A stretch of DNA of 39,260 nt from Steroidobacteraceae bacterium (GTDB lineage: Bacteria; Pseudomonadota; Gammaproteobacteria; Steroidobacterales; Steroidobacteraceae), in the NCBI GenBank assembly GCA_029266835.1, contig JAQSWD010000022.1, positions 1 to 39,260 of the forward strand. The letters run 5' to 3'. The notes under the pieces are model-generated. The model did not search any database, had not been told where the DNA came from, and saw nothing but the letters and a program-made list of their open reading frames with translations. Below are positions 9,863-18,942 of the stretch, piece by piece. Position numbers and translations under genes: made by a program. Each line of letters starts with the position of its first letter. Positions within the stretch are counted from its first letter, which is position 1.

Positions 9863-10690
9863 CTAGCGCCTCGTCACCACCACCTCGAGATATTCCGCAT
9901 CCACCACCATGCTCGCATCGGTCGCGCGGTTGAAGCCGTTCACCAGCTGCAACAGCGAGGCGCGCAGATCGCGCTTGCCGGCGGCATCGAGCACTCCGAA
10001 GGCGCGGATCACCGGCGCGTAGGTGGCGCGTAGTTTGTCCACCCAGTCCATCGGTGTGCGCGCCCGGAAAACCGCGTTCTTGCGCGTGCTCCAGACGTTG
10101 CCATAGGCCCCAAACAACTCCTGCAATCGCTCGGAAGTCCCCCAGGCGCATGAGGCCTGGCCATAACCGTCGCCGGGCGTGTAGCGCGCCAGCACCTTGA
10201 AGAGCTCGCCCACGAAGCCGCGTGGCGTCCAGTTGGCCAGTCCAACCATGCGGCCGCGCCGGCAGACACGCACCATCTCGGAGGCGGCACGCTCCTGGTC
10301 CAGCGCGAACATGGCGCCGAAGGAAGACACGACCGCATCGAATGCCTGGTCCGCGAAAGGGAGCGCCTCGGGGTCGCCGTCGACGAAGCGCACACCCACC
10401 GCTTCAGCCTCGATGCGCTGGCGGCTGCGACGCCCCAGGTCGGAGGGCACGGTGGTAGCCGTCACATCGCACCATCGACGCGCGGCCGCCATGGAAGCGT
10501 GGAAATTTCCGGCGGCGACATCCAGTACGCGCTGGTCCTGGGCCAAATTCACGGAATCGCAGAGTTCCTCGCTGACCAACTGCAAGGCGTTTCCGACTAC
10601 CGCATAATCACCGCTCGCCCATGCGGATTGATGGTGCGATGGGTTGACCCTGATTTCCGGACGGGCGTTTCGCGACAGGCTCAGATTCAT
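9863..10690 (-). CDS. class I SAM-dependent methyltransferase
   Basis: A 275-residue soluble methyltransferase of the Methyltransf_11 type. Motif I is QRVLDVAAGNFHASMAA (a variant of the GxGxG loop) near residue 52. The acidic motif II region and a DGDPEALPFADQAFDAVVSS segment (motif III/IV) follow, then EMVRVCRRGRMVGLANWTPR, typical of motif V/VI. The C-terminal part (KVLARYTPGDGYGQASCAWG and beyond) resembles enzymes acting on small molecules or quinone/polyketide-like substrates. The ATG at 10690 is fixed by GAGGAGGG about 6 nt upstream. It is divergent from the SARP-like regulator, and its promoter carries the three-repeat operator B. The substrate is unknown. Confidence 0.85.
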   Translation of the reverse strand: MNLSLSRNARPEIRVNPSHHQSAWASGDYAVVGNALQLVSEELCDSVNLAQDQRVLDVAAGNFHASMAAARRWCDVTATTVPSDLGRRSRQRIEAEAVGVRFVDGDPEALPFADQAFDAVVSSFGAMFALDQERAASEMVRVCRRGRMVGLANWTPRGFVGELFKVLARYTPGDGYGQASCAWGTSERLQELFGAYGNVWSTRKNAVFRARTPMDWVDKLRATYAPVIRAFGVLDAAGKRDLRASLLQLVNGFNRATDASMVVDAEYLEVVVTRR

Positions 10691-10719
10691 GACTTCCCTC
10701 CTCGAAATGTACGACGGGC

Positions 10720-10767
10720 AAGCTACGGGAACAGCGTGGTAAAGAGCGTGGGAAAGTCCGTGGAATC
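10720..10767 (-). promoter_or_regulatory. operator/promoter B: three 12-bp-pitch repeats plus -10 element
   Basis: CGTGGTAAA (10735), CGTGGGAAA (10747) and CGTGGAATC (10759) repeat at exactly 12 bp. On the minus strand the last repeat is followed after 9 nt by TAGCTTG (10725-10719), matching the TAACTTG of operator A. The methyltransferase ATG lies 29 nt further on. The repeats also cover the possible GTG start codons of the divergent regulator, so its product could control both directions. Confidence 0.72.
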
Positions 10768-12769
10768 GTTGCGATTTCGTCTTCTCGGGTCGCTGGAACT
10801 GTCGCGGGGCGGCGAGGTGATCGCCCTGCCGCCCTCCCGAAAGGTGCGGGCGCTTCTGGGTTACCTGGTGCTGGCCAGCCGCCCCGTGACCCGTTCGCAG
10901 ATCTGCGAACTGCTCTGGGACGTGCCTGACGACCCTCGCGGCGAACTGCGCTGGTGCCTGTCGAAGCTGCGCGGCCTGGTGGACGAAAAGGGGCGCAAGC
11001 GCGTCATCGCCGATGGCAGCACCATCCGTCTCGATCTCTCCGATTGTTTCGTGGATACCCTGGCCGTCACGCAGGCGCCCGAGCACGGCATCAAGAAGTT
11101 AGGCACGGAGCAGCAGAAAGCCCTGGCGGGGTTGTTTGGTGGCGAACTTCTCGAGGGGCTCGAGATCGCGCGCAGCCCCATGTTCGACGCCTGGATCACC
11201 GCCGAGCGCCGGCGATTCCGCGGGATCCAGGCCGTGCTGCTCGAAAACCTCGCGCGCGACCTGCCGCATGAGCAGGCCGCGCCCTACCTCGACGAATGGC
11301 TGCGCCTGTCGCCCTTCGACCGCCAGGCGCACGAAATCCTGCTCACCTCGCTGGCGCGCAGCGGGCGAGTGGCCGAGGGCGAGGCGCACCTGGCGAGCGC
11401 GACCAAGCTGTTCGAAGCCGACGGACTCGAAAGCGCACCCTTGCGCGAGTTGTGGCGTGCGGCGCGCGCCAAGGCCGCCGCGCTCGACCAGCGGCCGGCA
11501 CCCATTGAAAGCCCGGCCGGCACCATCGAACTGGTCAGCGCCAGCCTCACCGAGATACGGCGCGACTCGCTGCCGGCGTCGACCCGTCGGGCTTCGATTG
11601 CCGTCATGCCATTCATGGATCTCTCCGCCGAGGCCGACAAGCGCGGCGGTGCCGCCGATGCGCTGGCCTACGACGTCACCACGCGACTGGCGAAGCTGCG
11701 CAGCTTGTTCGTCATCGCTCAAGGCAGCACCTTTGCGCTGCGCGACCGCGCCATCGGGCCGGAAGAAGCCGGACGCATGCTCAACGTGGACTACGTGGTC
11801 AGCGGCACGGTGCGTCGTCACCAGAAAAAGATGCTGGTCAGCGCGGAGCTGGTCGAAACACGCACGGCGCGTATCGTCTGGAATGAAGTTTTCGACGAGA
11901 AGCTCAACGACGCGCTGGACGTGCTCGACGAGATCGGCAACCGCATCGTGGCCTCCGTAGCACACGAGATCGAAATGGTGGAGCGCAACCGCGCCGTGCT
12001 GAAGGCGCCAAGTTCACTGGATGCCTGGGAAGCCCATCACCGCGGCCTGTGGCACATGTACCGCTTCAGCAAGGCGGACAACGAGCATGCACGGAAATAC
12101 TTCGCGCGCGCGGTCGAGCTCGACCCCACGTTCGCGCGCGCCTATGCGGGGTTGTCGTTCGCGCATTTCCAGAACGCGTTCCTCGGGTGGAAGAAGCCCG
12201 GTCCCGAAATCGACCGCGCCTTCGACGCCGCGGGCAAGAGCCTCATGGTCGACGAACGTGACCCCACGGCGCACTGGGCCATGGGTCGCGCGCTGTGGCT
12301 GCGCGGCGGCATCGATGCGTCGGTGCAGGAACTGGAGCGCGCCGTCGACCTGAGTCCGAACTTCGCCAGCGCGCATTACACGCTGGCCTTCGTGCATTCG
12401 CAGTCGGGCGATCCCGGCGCGGCGATCTCGTTCACCGATCACGCACGGCTGCTGTCACCCTTCGATCCATTGCTGTTCGCGTTCCTCGGCGCCCGCTGCA
12501 TGGCGCTCGCGCGCCTCGGCAGATACGACGAGGCGGCGGAATGGGGCATCAAGGCGGCGGCGCGGCCGAATGCCCACCAGCACATCTCGGCCATCGCGGC
12601 TTTCGCGCTGGGTCTCGCCGATCGCGTCGATGAAGCCAGCGCGTACACGGCGAAAATACGTGCGCGCGTGCCCAACTACCGGATGGCCGATTTCCTCGCG
12701 GCGTTCCGCTGCTCGCCGGAGGCGGCAACACTTTTCGCGCAGGGCGCGAAGAAAGTCGGCGTGAGTTGA
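10760..12769 (+). CDS. SARP/BTAD-type transcriptional regulator with TolB-like and TPR domains
   Basis: About 669 residues. Residues 1-95 are an OmpR-type winged helix (LRFRLLGSLELSRGGEV; SRKVRALLGYLVL; TRSQICELLWDVP). Residues 97-240 are a bacterial transcriptional activation (BTAD) domain (ERRRFRGIQAVLLENLAR; YLDEWLRLSPFDRQAHEILL). Residues 278-405 are a TolB/FlgO-like domain (ASIAVMPFMDLSAEADKRGG; EEAGRMLNVDYVVSGTVRR), a module often seen in CadC-type and adenylate-cyclase-associated regulators. Residues 420-650 are TPR repeats (ARKYFARAVELDPTFARAYA; AVDLSPNFASAHYTLAF). GTG codons at 10736, 10748 and 10760 are possible starts; 10760 lies nearest the conserved domain. It is divergent from a methyltransferase gene and overlaps operator B. 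No membrane segment is visible, so it is a cytoplasmic one-component regulator of unknown signal. Confidence 0.85.
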   Translation: MESLRFRLLGSLELSRGGEVIALPPSRKVRALLGYLVLASRPVTRSQICELLWDVPDDPRGELRWCLSKLRGLVDEKGRKRVIADGSTIRLDLSDCFVDTLAVTQAPEHGIKKLGTEQQKALAGLFGGELLEGLEIARSPMFDAWITAERRRFRGIQAVLLENLARDLPHEQAAPYLDEWLRLSPFDRQAHEILLTSLARSGRVAEGEAHLASATKLFEADGLESAPLRELWRAARAKAAALDQRPAPIESPAGTIELVSASLTEIRRDSLPASTRRASIAVMPFMDLSAEADKRGGAADALAYDVTTRLAKLRSLFVIAQGSTFALRDRAIGPEEAGRMLNVDYVVSGTVRRHQKKMLVSAELVETRTARIVWNEVFDEKLNDALDVLDEIGNRIVASVAHEIEMVERNRAVLKAPSSLDAWEAHHRGLWHMYRFSKADNEHARKYFARAVELDPTFARAYAGLSFAHFQNAFLGWKKPGPEIDRAFDAAGKSLMVDERDPTAHWAMGRALWLRGGIDASVQELERAVDLSPNFASAHYTLAFVHSQSGDPGAAISFTDHARLLSPFDPLLFAFLGARCMALARLGRYDEAAEWGIKAAARPNAHQHISAIAAFALGLADRVDEASAYTAKIRARVPNYRMADFLAAFRCSPEAATLFAQGAKKVGVS

Positions 12770-13005
12770 CGGCGGTGCGCCTGGTAGTTACCAGCGACCT
12801 CATGGTCGACCGCTCCATCAAGCGCTGGCTGCGCACTCACTACAAGGACTGGGATGCGGAGCCGCACGAGTACACCGAATTCGGCGACGAGCGTTACGCC
12901 GTGGTGTTCATCTCGCACAAGGACCACCCGAGCCGGCGCGTGTATTTCCGCCTGCTGCAGTCCCACGCGGACCCGGACAACCAGAGTTCCACGTTTCCGT
13001 TCTGA
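12766..13005 (+). CDS. conserved small hypothetical protein
   Basis: A frame of up to 79 residues, beginning at a TTG that overlaps the regulator's TGA; a GTG at 12775 or the ATG at 12802 are alternative starts. The core (MVDRSIKRWLRTHYKDWDAE; FGDERYAVVFISHKDHPSRR; VYFRLLQSHADPDN) has the mixed charged/aromatic make-up of a real compact protein. It is probably translated from the regulator's mRNA by coupling. I do not recognise the family. Confidence 0.6.
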   Translation: MTAVRLVVTSDLMVDRSIKRWLRTHYKDWDAEPHEYTEFGDERYAVVFISHKDHPSRRVYFRLLQSHADPDNQSSTFPF

Positions 13006-13036
13006 ATGAATCGCGGCGAAGCGATCGACGCGGCCC

Positions 13037-16000
13037 TCAGGTCAGCCGCGTCGACGCTGGCGCGAGGTTCTTGCGCAGCAAGGCCTGGCGCGCTTCCCAT
13101 TCCTTGCCCGGCTCCATTTCCACCAGGAACCCCGACTGCCCGCCGGCATGCACCGCCACTGGCGCGCCGTCGCGATACAGCACGCGGTTGTTGGTGAGCG
13201 CCGGCACGCGCGCACCCGGCGTGACGATGCCGGTGAGATTCAGCGGGTCGGCCGCGCTCAGTGACACCAGGTCGCCACGCGCCTCCTGCTTGCGCACGGC
13301 GCGCATGGCCGAAACCGCGTCCGGCAGCGCGTACTGTTCGCCGCTCATGCCGGCGACGAAACGCCCGCCCCGGATCTTGCCCTGCGCCTCGAGGCGTCGG
13401 AACACGCGCAGCAGCGCATGCCAGGGCGGCAACCAGTCGGCCTCGCGTTCCAGCACTTTGCGGAACACCACGCCGTAACGGCGCAGGAGTATCTCCGCCA
13501 CCTGTTCCAGCGCTTCGTTCTCGTTCGCCTTGTCCTTGCCCGCGGGTCTGCGCGCCAGGCTCCAGCGACCGGCGTCCTCCAGGCCGAACAGCGCCACACG
13601 GCGGCGTCGCGCGACGAGCTGCCGCTTTTTGTCAGAGGGGATGAGCAGGGCGCGGAGGCCCGAGTAACTGTCGGCATTCACCAGTCCCGCGGACACGAGC
13701 TCGCCCAGCGCGGTTTCCGCCTGGGACCGCAGCAGCGTGGTGCCGCCCACCATGTCGTCGAAGAACGAAGCGCCATGCTCGCGTAGATAGTCGAACAATG
13801 CGCGCGCGCCGTGCGAGAGCTGCATCTCCTCGCGCGGCTCCGCCGCGAGGAGGTTCCACAGCGACCAGTTGCGCCGGGTTACGAGAGCAATGGGCGTGGT
13901 GCGAACCGGCCCGGCCGCGGACTTGCCCGGCTGCAACCGGGCCCAGAGCGCGCGGCCCGAGAGGCACAAGCTGTCCAGCCAGTGCGGGTCATAGTCGTGC
14001 AGGCGCGCGGCGAGGACATCGCTCTCCCAGGCCGCCGCGGGCACCTCGTAACCCTCGAGTTGCTTGATGACGGCGTCGAGTGCTTCGACGCCCTCGGGTT
14101 TCGGGTGGCGCGTGATGCCGTGCCACTCGAACAGGAATCGCATGAAATCGGCGCCAGACACCGGCTCGATTTCCGCACGCAGCGTCTTGATGGTGTAGCG
14201 ATGGATGCGCGCGAGCAGCCGCCGCTCGCACCACTCGAGCGTGGCATCACCTTCACGGATGGATTCCGGAGTGTTGGCGTCCTCGGTGAAACGGCCGCGC
14301 AATACGAAGCCTTCACTTTCGAGTTCGATCAATGCCACGCCGATTTCGGAGGGTGCCAGCGCCAGCGACCCGGCCAACTCGCGGGACGTGACCGGGCCCA
14401 GGCTCTGCAGGCGTCCACGCACGAGATCGGTGATGGCCTGTTCGCGCTGCCACAACCGGGAGGCCTTGTCCGGCGGCGCGGTGATCGGCGGATCGAGACG
14501 CGCGCCGGGATATACCGCTGTGACCAGTGGCAGACATTCGGCGCAGACCCAGAAGGTGCGAGTGCTGGGCCCGGATTGAGATTGGGCCTGGCCAATGCTC
14601 AGCCGGGTCGCGCGATTCGTGGCGATCAGATCGTCGAGCCATCGTGCCCAACCCGCCCGTGTGCCCTCCTCGTCGGTGATCACGCCCATGGCATGCATGG
14701 CGTCATGCAGTTCGTCGGCGTTGGTCACATCCGGCCAGGCCTGTTCACGCACCGTGGTGATGGCGGCCGGATCGAGCTTGCCCATGTCCGCGGCGGTCTC
14801 CGGGTCGAGCCAGCGGCGCTGCGAGACGGCGTTGGTGCGGCGCTCTTCGAGAGGCGCGTCGTCGAGATACGAATACGGCCGGGCGGTGAGGATTTCCGCG
14901 GCCAGTGGCGAAGGCTGCGGCAGGTCTTTCGCGATTACGGCAATGGCGCCAGTCTCGAGGCCGACCAGCAGGCGCTTGAGACCGTCGATGTCCATGGCTT
15001 CATGCAGGCAGTCGTGCAGCGTCTGCTTCACCAGAGGATGGTCGGGTATCTCGCGCGGGCCGCTGAGGTTCTCCGCGCAGGCGATCTGGTCGGGGAACAA
15101 GACGGCAATCAGGTCTTCGGAGGCCATGCGCTGGATCTGCGGCGGCGTGCGCTTGCCACCCGACGCGCGGCGGATGGCGAGCGAGATGCTGGCATTCCAG
15201 CGCCACCGCGCGGTGAACATGGGGGAATCGAGCATGGCCTGGATGAGCGTGTCTTCCACGGTCTTGCTGTTCAGGAAGCGCGCCACACTCGCGAGCTCGA
15301 AGCTGTGCGTCTCGCCCAGCGACAGCACGATGGCGTCCTCGGTCGCGGCCGCCTGCAATTCGAAATTGAAGGTGCGGCAGAATTTCTTGCGCAAGGAAAG
15401 CCCGAAAGCGCGGTTGATACGCGCGCCATACGGCGCATGGATGATGAGCTGCATGCCGCCCGACTCGTCGAAGAAGCGCTCGAACACCAGCGTGTCGAGC
15501 GTGGGTAGTCTGGTGAGCACGGCCTTGGCGCCGCCCAGGTATTCCACGAGCTGGTGGGCGGCAGGGCGCGGCAGGTGATAACGCTGCTCGACGACGTCGA
15601 TGGCGTGCGCCAGGGACTGCGCGGTGACCTCGGGCAGCAGCGCTTCGATGTCGGCGCGCAGCCGCGACACGGCGGCGCTGAGCTCGTCGGTGCGCGCCGG
15701 CGCCTCGCCCAACCAGAACGGAATGGACGGGGGCTGGCCCTTGGCGTCCTCCACGCGCACGCGCCCCGCTTCCACGCGCAGCACGCGATACGAGGTGTTG
15801 CCGAGCTGGAAGACATCGCCCGCCAGGCTCTCGATGGCGAAATCCTCGTTGAGCGTGCCGACAAAGGTGCCGGCCGGTTCCAGGATCACCTGGTAGTCGG
15901 CATTGTCCGGAATGGCGCCGCCGCAGGTGATGGCCGTCAGGCGCGCACCCTTGCGTCCGCGCAGCCGCTGGTTCACCGCATCGCGATGTAGATAGGTGCC

Positions 16001-17500
16001 GCGCCGGCCTCGCTTGGTGTCGATGCCTTCGGCCAGCATGCGTACCACGGCGTCGAAATCCTTGCGCTCGAGGTTGCGGTACGGATATGCGCCGCGCAGA
16101 AGCGCGAAGAGTTCGTCTTCGCCGTACTCACGCGCCGAGACCTCCGCGACGATCTGCTGCGAGAGCACGTCGAGCGGATGCTCGGGGATGTGCAGCCGGT
16201 CGAGTTCGCCGCGCCGCACGGAATCGAGCAGCGCCGTGCAGTCGATGAGTTCGTCACGGCTGCTCGGGAAGATGCGGCCCTTGGGCACCCCGCCCACCGA
16301 GTGGTTGGCGCGGCCCACGCGCTGCAGGAACACCGAGATGCTGCGCGGCGTACCGAGCTGGCAGACCAGCTCCACGTCGCCGATGTCGATGCCCAGCTCC
16401 AGCGACGCCGTGGCCACCATGACCTTGAGCTTGCCGGCCTTGAGCCGCTGCTCGGCATCGAAGCGGGTTTCCTTGGACAGCGACCCGTGGTGGGCCGCGA
16501 CGTTTTCCTCGCCGATGCGTTCGGCGAGATGCCGGGACACGCGCTCCACCATGCGGCGCGTGTTGGCGAAGATCAGCGTGGTGTGGTGTTCGCTGATGAG
16601 AGTGGCCAGCTGGTCATAGACCGTGGCCCAGACTTCGCCCGACATCACCGCCTCCAGTGGCGCCGTCGGCATCACGAGGTTGATGTCCCGCTCGCGCACG
16701 TGACCCGAGTTGACGATGGTCACGGTGCCGTTCACGGTGCCGGGTGGGGAAAGTGGGGAAAGCGGCGTCAGGGGAAGCACAAGGCTTTGGCCGACCCGGC
16801 CGCTTTCCCCACTTTCCCCACCCGGCACCAACCCCGGCACCGACCCTCCGACCAGGAATTTCGCGACTTCTTCGATGGGTTTCTGAGTGGCCGACAGGCC
16901 GATGCGCTGCACGGGTTGCGAGGCGTTGGCGCTCAGCCGCTCCAGCGTCAGCGCCAGGTGCGAGCCGCGCTTGGTCTGCGCGACGGCGTGGATTTCGTCC
17001 ACGATGACAGTACGCACGGTCTGCAGCATCTCGCGGCCGGACGAGCTGGTGAGCAGTAGATAGAGTGACTCGGGCGTGGTCACGAGGATATGCGGCGGAT
17101 TCCGTCGCATCATGGCGCGCTCGGTCTGCGAGGTATCGCCGGTACGCACGGCCGCGCGGATGGCGGGTGCATGCGAGCCCAGGGACAGCATCTCCGCCGA
17201 GATACCCGCCAGCGGCTCCTCGAGGTTGCGATTGATGTCGTTGGACAGCGCCTTCAGCGGCGACACGTACACCACGCGGGTCACGTCCTGCAGCTGGCCA
17301 TTCGCGCCTTCGCGGGCCAGCGAATCGATGGCGGCGAGGAACGCGGCCAGCGTCTTGCCAGAACCCGTGGGCGCGGCGATCAGCGCATGCCCGCCCCCGG
17401 CGATCGCAGGCCAGGCCTCGAGCTGCGCCGGCGTGGCGCCAGCGGGAAAAGTCCGGGAAAACCACGCCTGGACGGCGGGATGAAACTGGGGAAGCGGCAT
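13037..17500 (-). CDS. lhr: ATP-dependent helicase Lhr (full-length)
   Basis: A 1,487-residue large helicase-related protein, close in length to E. coli Lhr (1,538). It is a superfamily 2 3'-5' helicase implicated in DNA repair and RNA:DNA handling. The N-terminal core shows the Q-motif region, Walker [17 protein letters not shown] (residue ~43), motif Ia [20 protein letters not shown] box [28 protein letters not shown] (motif III), [20 protein letters not shown] (motif IV), and [17 protein letters not shown] with [19 protein letters not shown] (V/VI). The rest is the Lhr winged-helix/beta-barrel core followed by the long Lhr-CTD, which is intact. An in-frame insert of about 35 residues (after FLVGG, near residue 220) is encoded by a palindromic repeat at 16736-16829. 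A TATATA at 17511-17516 could be a -10, but too little leader would remain. Confidence 0.95.
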   Translation of the reverse strand: MPLPQFHPAVQAWFSRTFPAGATPAQLEAWPAIAGGGHALIAAPTGSGKTLAAFLAAIDSLAREGANGQLQDVTRVVYVSPLKALSNDINRNLEEPLAGISAEMLSLGSHAPAIRAAVRTGDTSQTERAMMRRNPPHILVTTPESLYLLLTSSSGREMLQTVRTVIVDEIHAVAQTKRGSHLALTLERLSANASQPVQRIGLSATQKPIEEVAKFLVGGSVPGLVPGGESGESGRVGQSLVLPLTPLSPLSPPGTVNGTVTIVNSGHVRERDINLVMPTAPLEAVMSGEVWATVYDQLATLISEHHTTLIFANTRRMVERVSRHLAERIGEENVAAHHGSLSKETRFDAEQRLKAGKLKVMVATASLELGIDIGDVELVCQLGTPRSISVFLQRVGRANHSVGGVPKGRIFPSSRDELIDCTALLDSVRRGELDRLHIPEHPLDVLSQQIVAEVSAREYGEDELFALLRGAYPYRNLERKDFDAVVRMLAEGIDTKRGRRGTYLHRDAVNQRLRGRKGARLTAITCGGAIPDNADYQVILEPAGTFVGTLNEDFAIESLAGDVFQLGNTSYRVLRVEAGRVRVEDAKGQPPSIPFWLGEAPARTDELSAAVSRLRADIEALLPEVTAQSLAHAIDVVEQRYHLPRPAAHQLVEYLGGAKAVLTRLPTLDTLVFERFFDESGGMQLIIHAPYGARINRAFGLSLRKKFCRTFNFELQAAATEDAIVLSLGETHSFELASVARFLNSKTVEDTLIQAMLDSPMFTARWRWNASISLAIRRASGGKRTPPQIQRMASEDLIAVLFPDQIACAENLSGPREIPDHPLVKQTLHDCLHEAMDIDGLKRLLVGLETGAIAVIAKDLPQPSPLAAEILTARPYSYLDDAPLEERRTNAVSQRRWLDPETAADMGKLDPAAITTVREQAWPDVTNADELHDAMHAMGVITDEEGTRAGWARWLDDLIATNRATRLSIGQAQSQSGPSTRTFWVCAECLPLVTAVYPGARLDPPITAPPDKASRLWQREQAITDLVRGRLQSLGPVTSRELAGSLALAPSEIGVALIELESEGFVLRGRFTEDANTPESIREGDATLEWCERRLLARIHRYTIKTLRAEIEPVSGADFMRFLFEWHGITRHPKPEGVEALDAVIKQLEGYEVPAAAWESDVLAARLHDYDPHWLDSLCLSGRALWARLQPGKSAAGPVRTTPIALVTRRNWSLWNLLAAEPREEMQLSHGARALFDYLREHGASFFDDMVGGTTLLRSQAETALGELVSAGLVNADSYSGLRALLIPSDKKRQLVARRRRVALFGLEDAGRWSLARRPAGKDKANENEALEQVAEILLRRYGVVFRKVLEREADWLPPWHALLRVFRRLEAQGKIRGGRFVAGMSGEQYALPDAVSAMRAVRKQEARGDLVSLSAADPLNLTGIVTPGARVPALTNNRVLYRDGAPVAVHAGGQSGFLVEMEPGKEWEARQALLRKNLAPASTRLT
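16736..16829. repeat. palindromic REP-like element inside lhr
   Basis: A perfect 31-bp inverted repeat: left arm 16736-16766, right arm 16799-16829, with a 32-nt loop. Each arm contains a tandem GTGGGGAAA unit next to GGTGCCGG. The repeat lies in frame inside lhr and codes for low-complexity peptide (PGGESGESG on one arm, [11 protein letters not shown] on the other), exactly where the protein has an insert relative to the usual helicase core. It is probably a mobile palindromic element tolerated at a surface loop. Confidence 0.8.
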
Positions 17501-17568
17501 GAGGCAACCTTATATAGGTACGGCCAGCGGTTCCATCCAGCCCTCGACTTCAAAGCCACTGTATGGAG

Positions 17569-18045
17569 TCAGGCCCCCGGGGAACCCGCCGGCCCGGCCA
17601 TTTTTCGCGCGATCAGTGCGGCCTTGTCGCGCGTCAGGTTGGCCGAACGGCCGGTTTCCAGCAGCGTCTTCAAATCGCATAGGACGACGCTGAAACCTTC
17701 GACGGTATTGGTCGCATGCGCGAGCAGATTCTCATCAGGGAAACCCGTGCACCGGGCCTCGACGCGCGTGGCGTCGCCATCATGGATGTCGAAGCTCAAT
17801 GCCACTTCCTGTCCGTCCGAGAACCGGAGCGACAAACGGCACGGAGGTTCGAATCTCGTGACCGTCACCTGATCGCTGACCCCGGGCACCTTGAAGCGCC
17901 ATTCCACGGTTGCGCCGGGCGCGAGTGGCGCGCTGGCCGAATCCAGCCAGAAGCGGCACAGGGTGTCCGGGTCGACGAAGGCGGCGAAGATTTCCGCGGC
18001 GCCCCGGCGAATCAGCATGCTGGCGGTGACAGTCGTGTCGTTCAT
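17569..18045 (-). CDS. SRPBCC (AHSA1/START-like) domain protein
   Basis: A 158-residue protein with the START/Bet v1-like fold typical of the AHSA1 group. It starts MNDTTVTASMLIRRGAAEIF (the 'V.I.ApaE.VF.A..D' strand-helix of the family), then FVDPDTLCRFWLDSASAPL, the APGATVEWRF strand, and the closing amphipathic helix GFSVVLCDLKTLLETG. Such proteins bind hydrophobic ligands in an internal cavity; the ligand here is unknown. It lies 68 nt upstream of lhr in the same orientation, and divergent from the GNAT-like gene across about 140 nt. Confidence 0.82.
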   Translation of the reverse strand: MNDTTVTASMLIRRGAAEIFAAFVDPDTLCRFWLDSASAPLAPGATVEWRFKVPGVSDQVTVTRFEPPCRLSLRFSDGQEVALSFDIHDGDATRVEARCTGFPDENLLAHATNTVEGFSVVLCDLKTLLETGRSANLTRDKAALIARKMAGPAGSPGA

Positions 18046-18188
18046 GGTTCTCCTGGCGCAAAGAATCCCATCGGCCCGTGAATCCCAGCAAGACCCGCAG
18101 GAAAATTGGTTCCCGCCCGGCCAGACAAGTGAAAACGGCCTATTGATCGCGTGATCCAGTTAGGCAGCGGCCATGGCACACTGGCGGG

Positions 18189-18911
18189 ATGTCGGCCGAC
18201 CGCATCACCACCCGCGTACACGCCACCGGTGAATTGACACCCGCGCAATGGAACGACATCTGGGTGCTGACCCAGGAGTTCTTCGATGTGGAACGCGACC
18301 ATGCCGAGGCCGAACTACGCAAGCGGCAACGCATCGCGCTGTTCCACATGAACGATGCGTTGCTGGGCATGGCCTGCATCGACGTGTTCGAAGAGAGATT
18401 CCGCGGCCGCCGCGTCACCGCGATCGCCACCGGCCACGTGCTGATCCGCGAGAACTGGCGCGGTCGCAACCTGTTGCAGAAGCTGGGCTGGCGCACCTTT
18501 CTCGGCGAGCGCCTGCGCCACCCTTTTCGCCCTATCTACTGGTTCTTCGACACTTTCAGCTACAAGAGCTACCTGCTGCTGCCGCGGAATTTCCGCGACT
18601 TCTGGCCGCGTTACGACCGGCCCACGCCCGCCGACCAGGCCGCGCTCATCGACACGCTGGCGAAGCATGTGTATGGCCCTGCCTGGCGCGTACACCTGGG
18701 AACCGTGGCCCGGTCGGGGCAGAAACGCATGCGCGAGACCGCGGCGCCGCTGATCCTGGGGCGCGACTCCGATCCGCACCTGGAGTTCTTCGCGCGCGCG
18801 AATCCAGGCCATGCCGACGGTGACATGCTGGTCTGCCTGTGCCCCCTCAGCCTGCGGAACTGGGTCCACCTCGCTCGCAATGCCGCGCGCCGCCGCCAAC
18901 AGCGCCATTGA
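18189..18911 (+). CDS. GNAT-like acyltransferase-fold protein
   Basis: A 240-residue soluble protein. The middle part suggests an acetyl-CoA N-acyltransferase fold: DVERDHAEAELRKRQRIALF, then MNDALLGMACIDVFEERF, then VTAIATGHVLIRENWRGRNL, where ENWRGRNLLQKLG resembles the pyrophosphate-binding loop (R/Q-x-x-G-x-G/A). The remainder (RPIYWFFDTFSYKSYLLLPR, RNFRDFWPRYDRPTP) is not typical of the family, so the assignment is tentative. The gene ends 31 nt before the MgtC-family gene and is probably co-transcribed with it. Confidence 0.55.
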   Translation: MSADRITTRVHATGELTPAQWNDIWVLTQEFFDVERDHAEAELRKRQRIALFHMNDALLGMACIDVFEERFRGRRVTAIATGHVLIRENWRGRNLLQKLGWRTFLGERLRHPFRPIYWFFDTFSYKSYLLLPRNFRDFWPRYDRPTPADQAALIDTLAKHVYGPAWRVHLGTVARSGQKRMRETAAPLILGRDSDPHLEFFARANPGHADGDMLVCLCPLSLRNWVHLARNAARRRQQRH

Positions 18912-18942
18912 CGCCCGGCACGACACGCGCGAGGCTTTCCCC

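Noticed and set aside
13811-15578. Two long plus-strand frames (565 and 327 codons) opposite lhr
   Set aside because: Both are antisense to a full-length, motif-complete helicase and have the skewed composition of shadows.
17511-17516. TATATA before lhr as a -10 element
   Set aside because: It would start transcription only a few bases before the ATG, and no -35 is found at the right distance; left out as a separate feature.
18174-18190. TGGCAC near the GNAT-like gene as a sigma-54 promoter
   Set aside because: No TTGC follows at the required spacing, and the element overlaps the translation start.
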